A stretch of DNA of 64,000 nucleotides from Onchidella celtica. Its lineage: Eukaryota > Mollusca > Gastropoda > Systellommatophora > Onchidiidae. This document shows positions 59,901 through 64,000 of the stretch, piece by piece. The stretch is from assembly GCA_963931925.1 (NCBI GenBank), contig OZ007569.1:68893920-68957919 (forward strand), read 5' to 3'. A model generated the notes under the pieces. That model was not told where the DNA came from. It searched no databases and was given only the letters and a program-made list of their open reading frames with translations. The number at the start of each line of letters is the position of its first letter. Position 1 is the stretch's first letter. Position numbers and translations under genes: made by a program.

Positions 59901-62756
59901 TCCTTGATATTGGATATAGCAATGTGCGCCATGAGCGATAGATGAAAGTGAGTTCATGGATTTGTAGCACGAGTGAGTATTGTGTACTCCGATGGAGGTG
60001 TGTTACCGTACGATGTGTGGTGAGTGAAAGGTGAACTATTGTGTGTACGCTTCATGAGTTGTAAGGAGAGGTGGAGTGAATAGAAATGGAAGGGTGTTAT
60101 ACCAATGTAATGTTATTCTTGTAGGTGCCGAGGTCGGGCCAAAGAGCGCCGCCTACGGTGATAGGCCAGCATAGGGCCGGAGGCCATACATAGGCCAGAA
60201 GTGAGACTGTCGGTGCAGGACAGTAGAGGCACATAAAGTCGTGGCAGTCAGGCCACGGACAGGGACGTAGATATGAGCGTGAATGAGATAATATATTATT
60301 GCCATGTTGATGGGCTAGTGAACTGATACTGTACTATTGCCATGTTGATGGGCTATGGAAATGATAAGGTGTATGACAATAGGAAGGTGATACTGAGGGA
60401 CTGCGGTGCCAGTGAATCATTAATGTACTATTAAGACCCTGAGGGGAGAGGCTGAGGCCGAAGTGCCTTTAGGAAGTAAATACCGGGTCGTGGATCCGAG
60501 GAAGAGTGCATGTGAGAATAAGGCCGTTGTACGGCAGTTAATTTCAATAATATAATGTATGTAATTGCACTGTTATTCTTATCTTATATTTATGTATAAT
60601 AAATGTGTGAGTCTGATGGGTTGTTCTGTTAAGTGTTAAACTTGTTCGTTCGTGATTGTTGTCCTGTCATAACTTATTACATCTCCCAGTCTGGGATTTG
60701 TGACACAGTCAATTATGTTTCATGCTTTTGCTACTAAGTGGTCTAGTCCACAGCCACCGCTCCGCTCCGCTTTTTTACGGAAAGGCGTATGAAAAAGTAA
60801 AACACTCTTTGCCTCTATAGCGGCCAGTGGCGGAGCGGAACAGACGCTATGGACAAATATGGGCAAAAAGAAAAGGTTGTATATTGCAAAACCCCGCGTG
60901 AGAAATAAAACCCAAACAATACAAAGCAAACTAAAGAGAAGACAGAAAATACACAAATTTTCGGCTTTCGCCTTTTTCAAGTGAAAAAAAAAATACTTCA
61001 ACAGGAACGAAGTGAAAGTTTACTTAGCTGCGAGTTCTTGCTTCATTAGCAGCACCAAAGCACGTCCGTCCGCCAAAAGCATGGAAGTGCTGCTAACAAA
61101 GCAAGAACTCGCAGCTAAGTAAACTGTTTCACTTCCTTCCTGTTGAAGTCTTTTATTGTTCGTTTTTTTTTTTCACTTGAAAAAGGCGAAAGCCGAAAAT
61201 TTGTGAATTTTCTGTCTTCTCTTTAGTTTGCTTTGTATTGTTTGGGTTTTATTTCTCACGCGGGGTTTTGCAACATACAACCTTTTCTTTTTGCCCAATT
61301 TTGACTTTGCTTATAGCCCTGCTGCGACCCCACAGTTTTTATGTGGTTTTTATGATATTATGGACAAGTATACAGAGGCAAAGAGTATTTTACTTTGTCT
61401 TAGTTATTTTCCGTAAATAGCGGAGCGGATGCTGTGGATCACGACCACTGAGAAAGTAAAATTGCCCTCAGCGTTACAGGAAATCTATAATATTTGAATC
61501 CTCTCAACCAGTTTTGCCATAACTTCCATACGAGACCCTACCTGAACTTGCGTCTGACTAAGGCCCTCTGTTTGTCCAGAGATTTCATTTTTGCCGACCT
61601 TGTCTGGACTGAGGGATGATCTTCTACCACAAGGTTGACAATACCCCAGTCTTTGTCGTGGAAACCATCAGCCTCCCTGGCCGACACCGTCACCACGCAC
61701 TGTTGTAGAGTACCGTACAAGATGTATGTTACAAAATATTATAATTCACTTAATTGCACTGCCAACTGAGCACAATGAGGTGCTGTACATAAACTATATG
61801 TGTTCAATTTGGCGGATTTTTTTTAGGCTCTCAGCGAACACACAAACACACAATAAAACTCCTTATAAATACATGTATAAGAGCGGGGCTATATAGAGTG
61901 AAAGCATAACAGTGGTCTCGTCCGAAGGTAGACTAATGGACAGATGAGGAGAAATACTCATACACACACACAATGATAATTATGCACACAAAAACACAAG
62001 ATTTCTATTAATCAGTTCTTACAAAGAGTATAATGCTTTCCTACTTACATCAGTGGTGATGTTAGTGCATATGACGGCCTCAATGGCGGATAACTCCACA
62101 AACCGGGCAGCTCTACAAAAGGGCACATCTTCATCATTGTCTGACACGCTAATTGGAATCCGCGTTTCTTCATTCATCTTCACTCTGTGCTTAAACAGAT
62201 TTCTGATCTATCTAAAAGGACTAAAATTGTACACATAACAGGCTTACAATGACGTAAAAGCATTAAAAATTTCATGGTTTATTTTTCAGCAATAAAAACA
62301 TACAAATTTCACCACTGTTTGATTCAAGTCTTTGACTCGAGAGCCATTCATTTAAACTTACGGAAATGGACAAAATGAAAATTTCGTTTTGCATTTCGAA
62401 AGCACGCGAAAATATATTTCTCATATCTTTTTTTCAATAAATACGTTTATGGTGATATCATATTTCACACCTGAGTATTACTATAGCTAATAATGAAATT
62501 ATAAATAATTTCAAGAGAACCTATAAAACAGAACAAACAAAAAATTGCTCAGAAAGCACATTTACCTGTACACTGGTTTGTACAATATGAGAGGGCTGTC
62601 ATTAGCGTGGGTGTCATTTCTGAGGCCAGGATAAACTTTCTGTTGCAGATGGAATGGACAGCGGCCCTGGGGTGTGGGGTTTGTGCAGGACTGTAACTGG
62701 AAAGAGCCCCATGAATCGCCGTCTAATCTATAATGTGTGGGAGAATACAACACTAC
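32797..62756 (-). CDS. large extracellular modular protein with four EGF-like domains (partial gene)
   Basis: Span of a minus-strand gene whose 5' end lies right of the window and whose 3' end was not found. Nineteen exons are traced: 62566-62756, 62049-62184, 61542-61699, 52328-52352 (putative), 51733-51896, 49410-49450, 47627-47684, 46448-46624, 42942-42985, 42369-42488, 41396-41530, 39123-39248, 37621-37731, 37122-37147, 36436-36489, (gap), 35775-35927, 35370-35416, 34022-34062, (gap), 32797-32925. Phases agree across every adjacent junction outside the gaps. Order: cysteine-containing N-terminal region, beta-rich module, four EGF-like repeats, a second module beginning with a PPPG-x-x-I-x-C signature, and further module pieces. 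Many N-x-S/T sites and paired cysteines imply a secreted or cell-surface product. No precise family name is justified. Confidence 0.75.
34022..34062 (-). CDS. modular protein small exon
   Basis: 41 nt between acceptor attcacag and donor gtaagt. It takes the split codon from the exon at 35370 and encodes [13 protein letters not shown], ending between codons. Confidence 0.6.
34936..35338. mobile_element. deleted copy of the palindromic element
   Basis: 34957-35225 matches one arm and the loop of the palindrome at 60735-61452 (shared ataaaacccaaacaatacaaagc, attttcggcttt, gagttcttgcttc). It then jumps to the far end of the other arm (tttgcccaattttgac, tagccctgctgcgac), so most of the second arm is deleted. 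It is bracketed by similar 20-bp direct repeats caatttaaaatgtcaggttt and caatctaaaatgtcagggtt. Confidence 0.7.
35370..35416 (-). CDS. modular protein small exon
   Basis: 47 nt between a strong acceptor (ctttctgatttcag) and donor gtactg. In the phase set by the preceding exon it encodes [15 protein letters not shown], extending the module's cysteine-containing strand. Ends one base into a codon, matching the next exon at 34022-34062. Confidence 0.7.
35775..35927 (-). CDS. modular protein exon, beta-rich module segment
   Basis: 153 nt between acceptor ctttatgttccag and donor gtaggt, with codon split after the second base on both sides. Encodes [28 protein letters not shown] and [11 protein letters not shown], with an N-glycosylation motif NAT. 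Resembles the exon at 32797-32925, suggesting repeated modules. Confidence 0.78.
36436..36489 (-). CDS. modular protein exon, module start (PPPG motif)
   Basis: 54 nt, in phase at both ends, acceptor tttttttag, donor gtaaat. Encodes [18 protein letters not shown]. The P-P-P-G-x-x-I-x-C signature appears to open a repeated beta-rich module. The next exon, expected between 35928 and 36435, was not identified; a possible piece encoding NGCVS near 36380 does not fit the phase. Confidence 0.7.
36677..36709. repeat. 24-base C run followed by poly-A
   Basis: Twenty-four consecutive C residues (36677-36700) then nine A residues, inside an intron of the modular gene. Confidence 0.95.
37122..37147 (-). 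CDS. modular protein micro-exon, acidic linker
   Basis: 26 nt between acceptor ccatactacag and donor gtaaag. It completes the split codon of the EGF exon at 37621-37731 and encodes DDPDPHLHQ, a linker into the module that starts at 36489. The phase fits on both sides. Confidence 0.65.
37621..37731 (-). CDS. EGF-like domain 4 exon
   Basis: 111 nt, codon split after the first base on both sides, acceptor atatttcccag, donor gtaagt. Encodes a compact EGF-like repeat with six cysteines in canonical spacing: [16 protein letters not shown], then [13 protein letters not shown]. Confidence 0.92.
38178..38766 (+). mobile_element. long tRNA-derived SINE, plus orientation
   Basis: A tRNA-like head with B-box-like gggttcaaaaccc (38231-38243) and a body shared with the inverted copy at 32122-32300 (ggtaggatcgagtacctagt, aaaattcggagggc). 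A second conserved part follows (ttaaagataccttggcagtt, ggccgctgcccgggcaaaat). A C run at 38480-38494 and GA-rich low-complexity DNA precede a probable tail at 38704-38766 (gtgaagcgcctagagcgaac, aggcactatatagatg, then ATT repeats). The internal divergence makes the right boundary uncertain. Confidence 0.7.
39123..39248 (-). CDS. EGF-like domain 3 exon
   Basis: 126 nt with one-base codon splits at both ends; acceptor gcatctcgcag, donor gtaaat. Six cysteines in EGF order: [28 protein letters not shown]. Splicing straight to 37731 continues the frame as [13 protein letters not shown]. The frame also stays open to 39068, so intron retention would add about 20 hydrophobic-basic residues before a stop. 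Confidence 0.92.
39336..39490 (-). repeat. 3' end of a LINE-like repeat, copy 1
   Basis: On the minus strand it ends aataaagtgattcttatctt, the common 3' tail of invertebrate non-LTR retrotransposons. A related copy in the same orientation begins at 41942. No coding part remains. Confidence 0.6.
41396..41530 (-). CDS. EGF-like domain 2 exon
   Basis: 135 nt with one-base codon splits; acceptor cctgttatgcag, donor gtaagc. Six cysteines: [16 protein letters not shown], then a longer loop ([10 protein letters not shown]), then [13 protein letters not shown]. The C3-C4 loop is longer than in EGF domain 4. Contains an NAT glycosylation motif. Confidence 0.9.
41588..41830. repeat. purine-rich degenerate tandem repeat
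   Basis: Repeated segments of the form gaatgcaaaaagagttgcaa spaced roughly 40-60 bp. Lies 58 bp upstream, on the minus strand, of the EGF 2 exon. Minus-strand Phe/Ser/Leu-rich open frames across it are artefacts. Confidence 0.75.
41942..42130 (-). repeat. 3' end of a LINE-like repeat, copy 2
   Basis: Begins gataagataagaatcactct on the plus strand and shares with 39336 the tail and following segments (aattcac/aattcat, acataatctt/acatagctta). Confidence 0.6.
42369..42488 (-). CDS. EGF-like domain 1 exon
   Basis: 120 nt with one-base codon splits; acceptor cttcttctacag, donor gtgagt. Six cysteines: [16 protein letters not shown], then [14 protein letters not shown], with an NET glycosylation motif. 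Joins upstream to the exon at 42942-42985, which supplies the linker. Confidence 0.9.
42942..42985 (-). CDS. modular protein small exon linking module to EGF 1
   Basis: 44 nt between acceptor atctacccacag and donor gtgagt. In phase with both neighbours it encodes [14 protein letters not shown], closing the beta-rich module (cysteine, then a short strand) and leading into the first EGF. Confidence 0.75.
43068..43315. repeat. degenerate minisatellite, about 50-65 bp unit
   Basis: Four to five imperfect units anchored on attgtaaacccctaagggt and gctgcctcagtgtcagcc variants, inside an intron of the modular gene. Confidence 0.75.
43316..44541. other. intron sequence, no feature recognised
   Basis: AT-rich intron DNA between the exons at 42985 and 46448. 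No exon or repeat recognised. Confidence 0.45.
44542..44800. mobile_element. diverged hairpin copy of the palindromic element
   Basis: The left arm (caaagtcaaaatatggcaaaa, gatgtatgttgtaaagcc) and right arm (cttctcctttgtgttttac, cttacgtgaggctttgcact) correspond to the two arms of the palindrome at 60735-61452. More diverged and much shorter. Confidence 0.55.
45005..46070. mobile_element. nested foldback repeat
   Basis: The outer ends near 45060-45100 (gaattaatattttcctgatt) and 45965-46000 (inverse complement gattgatattttcctgacta) are inverted repeats of about 70 bp with gaps. Inside, 45449-45560 and 45580-45715 form a second imperfect hairpin, and 45574-45717 matches 17329-17473. No coding capacity. 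Confidence 0.5.
46448..46624 (-). CDS. modular protein exon, core of beta-rich module
   Basis: 177 nt between acceptor cttttgcag and donor gtaagt, codon split after the second base at both ends. Encodes [35 protein letters not shown] and [20 protein letters not shown]. The ending [10 protein letters not shown] followed by a cysteine in the next exon resembles the last strands of HYR/Ig-like extracellular modules. Two N-glycosylation motifs. Confidence 0.85.
47627..47684 (-). CDS. modular protein small exon
   Basis: 58 nt; acceptor caatttagcag is weak but donor gtaagt is strong. Only one frame agrees with both neighbours, encoding [18 protein letters not shown], a strand-turn-strand piece of the module. 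Confidence 0.6.
47878..48062. repeat. (CATC)n microsatellite
   Basis: Long imperfect CATC array on the plus strand, in the intron after the 49410-49450 exon (minus-strand sense). It is the inverse of the array at 49457. Confidence 0.93.
48063..49409. other. intron sequence, no feature recognised
   Basis: AT-rich intron DNA. No exon or transposon recognised. Confidence 0.45.
49410..49450 (-). CDS. modular protein micro-exon
   Basis: 41 nt between acceptor cgtttttaccctcag and donor gtaatt. Fits the phases of the exons at 51733-51896 and 47627-47684 and encodes [13 protein letters not shown]. Its acceptor is only a few bases from the (ATGG)n array. Confidence 0.68.
49457..49737. repeat. (ATGG)n microsatellite
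   Basis: About 280 bp of imperfect ATGG units, followed by a 12-base G run at 49741-49752. On the sense strand of the modular gene it reads as CCAT repeats directly upstream of a micro-exon. Confidence 0.93.
49753..51732. other. intron sequence, no exon recognised
   Basis: Contains a 16-base C run (50359-50374) and (CA/CG)-rich DNA at 51370-51402. No exon is supported. Confidence 0.45.
51733..51896 (-). CDS. modular protein exon, module start
   Basis: 164 nt between acceptor cttttttgtatcatcag and donor gtaggt, starting between codons and ending after two bases. Encodes [20 protein letters not shown], then a variable stretch with NHSDNHVQ, and [17 protein letters not shown]. The join to the 49410 exon continues the module. 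NLT and NHS are glycosylation motifs. Confidence 0.82.
51901..52135. repeat. minisatellite of about 33 bp
   Basis: Six or seven imperfect units built on agaaaatactgaaaatcaaa and agacagacataag, filling the intron between the exons at 51896 and 52328. Confidence 0.85.
52328..52352 (-). CDS. putative 25-nt micro-exon
   Basis: A candidate exon between acceptor acatacaccag (weak pyrimidine tract) and donor gtaaga. It is the only piece found that converts the phase of the 61542-61699 exon (ends after two bases) to that of 51733-51896 (starts between codons). It encodes KLQSGLFN. The Gmr1-like LTR begins 26 bp upstream of its acceptor. Confidence 0.45.
52379..53521 (+). repeat. 5' LTR of Gmr1-like element
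   Basis: 1143 bp, from tgtcacgagtggagtgagcg to ctgggatttgtgaca. Seen differences from the 3' LTR: a 3-bp indel (gaa after gcaagttag) and two substitutions (attacattcg/attatattcg and gaggaatgtg/gaggagtgtg). Confidence 0.97.
53523..53535 (+). other. primer-binding site matching tRNA-Pro 3' end
   Basis: tgggggctcgtcc starts one base after the LTR. These 13 bases are the same as the start of the tRNA-Pro primer-binding site known from murine leukaemia-type retroviruses. Confidence 0.75.
53536..54501 (+). other. untranslated leader of Gmr1-like element
   Basis: T-rich leader of about 970 bp between the primer site and the first gag ATG. No coding function recognised; packaging signals would be expected here. 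Confidence 0.6.
54502..54798 (+). CDS. gag N-terminal open frame
   Basis: The ATG at 54502 opens [20 protein letters not shown], an acidic helical start. From about 54621 the sequence becomes AG-rich, and the adjacent plus frame (open from 54621) reads as a regular E/Q/R/K coiled coil that continues into the main gag-pol, while this frame becomes K/S/R-rich and stops at 54798. The true protein probably changes frame in the run agagagagagagaaaaaga (54619-54637). Confidence 0.7.
   Translation: MAELQQLMKLGKELGLEGEELRGWIKEQQADLRDESAKDREREKKTLKSGNKKERLRLRSEKKTLKSGNRKERLRLSSRKGSLSNRKERLRLSSRRGS
54619..54800 (+). repeat. in-frame tandem repeat coding a charged coiled coil
   Basis: Four or five units of 40-50 bp share gaaagagaggctaaggctca. 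In the main gag-pol frame they encode alternating Glu, Arg, Gln, Lys and Ala, a predicted coiled coil ahead of the capsid. Confidence 0.85.
54621..59222 (+). CDS. gag-pol polyprotein with PR-IN-RT-RNase H order
   Basis: Open from 54621 to TAG at 59220-59222 without interruption. Residue numbers count from codon 54837 (TTG; the true start is the upstream ATG in another frame). Coiled coil; SCAN-like capsid about 25-165; zinc knuckles [14 protein letters not shown] (293) and [14 protein letters not shown] (about 309); protease RDTGSTVVG (Asp 411); integrase HHCC finger from His 599; catalytic Asp 672, Asp 732 and Glu 768, exactly D-D35E; GPY/F-type tail with WKGPYVIE; reverse transcriptase with [12 protein letters not shown] and FFDD (1196-1199); RNase H with [10 protein letters not shown] (Asp 1347) and QTDHKPL. 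No chromodomain or envelope gene follows. All catalytic residues are present. Confidence 0.95.
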   Translation, partial: REREKDAQERQQEREAKAQEREKDAQERQQEREAKAQQQEREFKQQEREAKAQQQERELKLKEIEAQVKIAELENKKNAPTETVERQVHNKGGVRIKLPTFDDRKDDIDAFLYRFELNAQLQWGENKELWSTYLASLLQGRALTYFKELQRRDVQDYDKLKALLLRRFARTEEYFREQFRRARADTREDFAAFVARLTEYFANWVDLAHVGADFSKLKDLMIRDQLYASCHKDLVAFLKENEPATVQEASKLAEAYRTAHPSKPVARAYVQDAGYVAVVEGSPAGHKDRSRQRGAYNGQAQGQRRGYHQSPAYGSGKFDRAGGLGRGNGRGRFVTFADDRRHRDFSSGRDGSRGPRPNAAQGAECWTCGRVGHFSRECRAAKCWNCGRADHISVNCPAGRIAANVDSSSSPCSPNKFHHAAACVTSDNGGGQYSKCPSCEKLLSSGVLPCGRKIPVINSCHTGGGLRVYPGFVGDELVSVLRDTGSTVVGVHRDCIRDSQLTGETVPCIQFSGAIEKLPMARIVIDTPFLSGEVEAVVGCFPGAQLIIGNVSRVVSPSEENVQAWSQSKGIDFCAAVETRRQVADKDRIRPLATPAVNLDITPERLARLQREDPSLNPCFGEARTEKTRKYKNGSSSFVVQAGILFRKYVTVASILKQVVVPALQIATVLHLAHDVPLAGHMGIARTKERVLKNFYWPSIHRDVQVYCKTCSACQKTTHKGRTPQAPLQKIPTVSEPFKKVSIDLVGPIHPATDRGNRFFLTVICNATRWPEAVPLRTITSEAVAEALFAIFARVGIPEQILSDRGAQFTSEMMRELFRLFSIQPITTTPYHPQANGMCERLNSTLKSMLRKVAADRPKDWDRYIPAVLFAYREVRQESTGFSPFEMMYGRSPRGPTDVLRDMMTSPSSGDDEQISVFQYLVDLRERLSSARTIAEEASSIASKRAKDYKDRGFKLRIFKPGDKVLLLLPTDHNKLLMTWKGPYVIERVVSKVDYAIHIDGTSKVFHVNMLQRFYERPQYLCAQTKPEETVFSIACTGVVDQLDCDVSDTEAQEELQIQLPELTPTQGYRDVKINPDLTSSRSRELKTLLASFPDVITDLPGRTAVIQHQIKLTSDKPVFLRPYPLPFSSRDRVIKEVESMLKLDVIEPSTSPYSSPIVLVKKLDGSVRFCIDFRRLNTITVGDREPIPFQEELIASLAGSTWFSKIDLTKGYWEIPLTEESKQYTAFQTPVGLFQFKVMPFGLVNAPATFARLMRLVLKDIPNVVSFFDDIACHTSTWSDHIQTLTVIFKRLRHFGLTAKPAKMDLACPEIVFLGHIVGRGVQRPEVTKIDKLVGLQIPKTKKQVRSLVGILNYYRKFIPNFSSLSSSLTDITKKGQPDKVQWTSECQTAFDNLVTALSSSPILILPDFRSNFILRTDASDSGVGACLLQEKNECLHPVCYVSRKLLQRERKYSVIERECLAIVWSVQKLGRYLMGREFCIQTDHKPLTFLSKNRSSSPRLSRWALALQPYTFVIQPIPGTSNHIADYLSRA
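59223..59559 (+). other. 3' untranslated region and polypurine tract
   Basis: Non-coding stretch after gag-pol. The purine run ggggtgggggatga (59546-59559) abuts the 3' LTR and would prime plus-strand synthesis. Confidence 0.8.
59560..60705 (+). repeat. 3' LTR of Gmr1-like element
   Basis: 1146 bp, nearly identical to 52379-53521. An AATAAA at 60598-60603 is a candidate polyadenylation signal. Confidence 0.97.
60735..61452. mobile_element. 718-bp palindromic (foldback) element
   Basis: Two long inverted arms, about 60735-61056 and 61087-61452, separated by a 30-bp loop. The outer ends agtggtctagtccacagcc and (inverse) agtggtcgtgatccacagc match. Inner arms agree nearly base for base, e.g. 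gctgcgagttcttgcttc against gaagcaagaactcgcagc form. No coding capacity. Shorter derivatives occur at 34936 and 44542. Lies in the intron between the 61542 and 52328 exons. Confidence 0.85.
61542..61699 (-). CDS. modular protein exon, N-terminal region
   Basis: 158 nt between acceptor gtactctacaacag and donor gtaggg, starting between codons and ending after two bases. Encodes [36 protein letters not shown], then a basic stretch. The D-W-x-x-x-x-L-x-V-E-D-x-P pattern resembles the region preceding beta-rich modules in other invertebrate surface proteins (from memory). Confidence 0.82.
62049..62184 (-). CDS. modular protein exon, N-terminal region
   Basis: 136 nt; acceptor tttaagcacag chosen because it alone keeps the phase of the exon at 62566; donor gtaagt. 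Encodes [45 protein letters not shown]. Confidence 0.82.
62566..62756 (-). CDS. modular protein exon, first visible
   Basis: 191 nt between acceptor aaatgtgacag and donor gtaaat. Encodes [37 protein letters not shown] and [11 protein letters not shown]. Two N-x-S/T sites (NDT, NDS). Upstream exons, including the signal peptide, must lie right of the window or were not recognised. Confidence 0.8.
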
Positions 62757-63264
62757 CTGTCACATTTTTGCATTATGAGACTTATTGAAGACTAGCTGAG
62801 GTCCCCGGCCCTGCCCGGGATAAATCGGTTTGAATATTGGTTTCAGTTCTGGGTGGTTATTATGGACCTGCTTCATCTGGCCTGTTCCTATTTGTTTATT
62901 TTATTTTTGTTTGTTTGTTTTTAAATAAGTCTTACTGCTCTGCCTTTGTGAGTTGACACCCTGCGCATCCCGTACAACAGCATGATTTGCGCACGGGTTA
63001 GTGTGTTTGATAGAGAACACATCGCAGGAAGTGATAACGAAACCTTAAAATGGCGAACCATGGCTCGAAATAGATCTAAATGATGGGAAACAATAAATTT
63101 CCAATAAAAAAAAACTACACCGATTTGAGACTTCTATTAAAAACTGTGCACCCTTACATCCATTCTGATGCACCATATAAAATTTGAAGTCTGAGTGTTG
63201 AGTGGTTCAGAAGCCTTTTGCAACGAAAAATCTCAAGTCCATAAATATTATATAGTATAGATAT
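62757..63264. other. non-coding, possible transposon boundary
   Basis: Starts with ctagctgaggtccccggccctgcccggg near 62793, which resembles, in inverse, the G/C-rich segment at 63957-63990. The two may be ends of one repetitive element. No exon recognised. Confidence 0.4.
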
Positions 63265-63880
63265 AGATATTGCAATATAAATGACAGATATATGATGTAG
63301 CTGGCTTTGATAAAAATGTTAGCCACGCTCAGTAAGACTTAAAACCGAAAGCGCAGTAATGTCTTTTCACACTACACTGATTACACCTGTCTTATTTATA
63401 CATTAGGAAGCCTATTGGAGGGATAATATTATGAATCACACAATATATTAACTGACATTGTAGTATTGCCGGCGCTAATACGTAAGTTAGTAAATACCTT
63501 TCATACTTCACTGATCATCATGTACCTTATTTGTGCGTTAAGAGGCCTATTGGAGATATATATGAATTATAAAGTACATTTAAGGGCAAAGGCAATATAG
63601 ATCTAACTGTTTTTGATTCGGAAATTAGCCGCTGTTAGTAACAGTTAACATCGAAAGTACAGTAACGACATTTCATACTCCATTGATGATACCTGTCTAA
63701 CTTTTGCGTTGTAAGGCCTTTGGAAAAATAATTTATTATGCATTGTACAATAATTATGTTAAATGACAGAGGTGATATAGTTGGCTTTGATTCGAAAGTT
63801 ACCATGGTCAGTATGAGTTACAAATCGAAAGTACAGTTATAGACTTTCAAGGCCCCACCGATCATACACCACAAGATTAC
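63265..63880. repeat. degenerate tandem repeat, about 170-bp unit, four units
   Basis: Recurring anchors: gtagctggctttgataaaaa (63294), tagttggctttgattcgaaa (63776) and a middle variant; gaaagtacagtaacgacatt (63652) and gaaagtacagttatagactt (63828); ggcctattggag at 63411 (as agcctattggag) and 63546, ggcctttggaaa at 63714. The spacing of successive units is about 140-176 bp. Confidence 0.75.
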
Positions 63881-64000
63881 AGATTCTGTAATGCTGGATA
63901 TGAAATCGTCTTGAACTGCTGCGGGATGTAGTTGTGCGTTAAGGAATTTAACTAAGGGCAGCGGGGCCTCGCCTTTCTGTATAAAGTCACTTGATCTTGA

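Larger units (their letters stand above)
52379..60705 (+). mobile_element. Gmr1-like LTR retrotransposon, 8.3 kb, nearly intact
   Basis: LTRs of 1143 and 1146 bp with tgtcac...gtgaca ends, perfect 5-bp target duplication cagtc (52374-52378 and 60706-60710), primer-binding site, about 1 kb leader, gag-pol, and polypurine tract ggggtgggggatga before the 3' LTR. Domain order is Gag, zinc knuckles, protease, integrase, reverse transcriptase, RNase H. Integrase before reverse transcriptase is the copia order, but the RT, GPY/F integrase tail and RNase H are of Ty3/Gypsy type; this combination defines the Gmr1 group first described in deuterostomes. It lies antisense inside an intron of the modular gene. 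Only a frame change near the start of gag argues against an intact element. Confidence 0.95.

Overview
This is eukaryotic, AT-rich, intron- and repeat-rich DNA from an animal. The kinds of element present (Gmr1-like and short-LTR Ty3/Gypsy retrotransposons, hAT-like MITEs, a tRNA-derived SINE, long tetranucleotide microsatellites) and the gene structures suggest a marine invertebrate, most likely a mollusc, perhaps a gastropod. That placement is inference, not a sequence match.

Layout. (1) 1-8.7 kb, plus strand: the last two coding exons of a globin gene (1352-1574 and 8526-8657), separated by a 7 kb intron holding a compound microsatellite, a (GA)n run and two hAT-like MITEs. The first globin exon was not found and probably lies left of the window. 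(2) 8.7-21.5 kb: no gene recognised; a short-TIR element, a third hAT-like MITE and a solo LTR (20318-21466) with a perfect 5-bp target duplication. (3) 21909-26823: a complete but decayed Ty3/Gypsy element with 159-bp LTRs and gag-pol broken by two stops and a frameshift. (4) 26.8-32.1 kb: no gene recognised, small repeats only. (5) 32.8-62.8 kb, minus strand: a large multi-exon gene. I trace 19 exons, 18 well supported plus one 25-nt micro-exon. Where adjacent exons are found, codon phases agree across the junctions. It encodes an extracellular modular protein: an N-terminal cysteine-containing region, a beta-rich module, four tandem EGF-like domains on separate exons, then at least one more module of the same type. 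Both ends of the gene are missing, and at least two internal exons were not identified. (6) 52379-60705: an 8.3 kb LTR retrotransposon inside an intron of that gene, in antisense orientation. (7) 63.2-63.9 kb: a degenerate tandem repeat of about 170 bp.

The most notable object is the 52.4-60.7 kb element. Its pol has protease, integrase, then reverse transcriptase and RNase H: the copia-like order in a Ty3/Gypsy-type element that defines the Gmr1 group. It is structurally complete (1143/1146-bp LTRs with very few differences, TSD cagtc, primer site matching the tRNA-Pro 3' end, polypurine tract, 1461-codon open frame) apart from a frame change in a coiled-coil segment near the start of gag. 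It sits 26 bp upstream of a putative micro-exon acceptor, so it may affect splicing of the host gene. The same family left the older solo LTR at 20.3 kb. A 718-bp near-perfect palindrome lies just beyond it, with two smaller derivatives elsewhere in the same gene.
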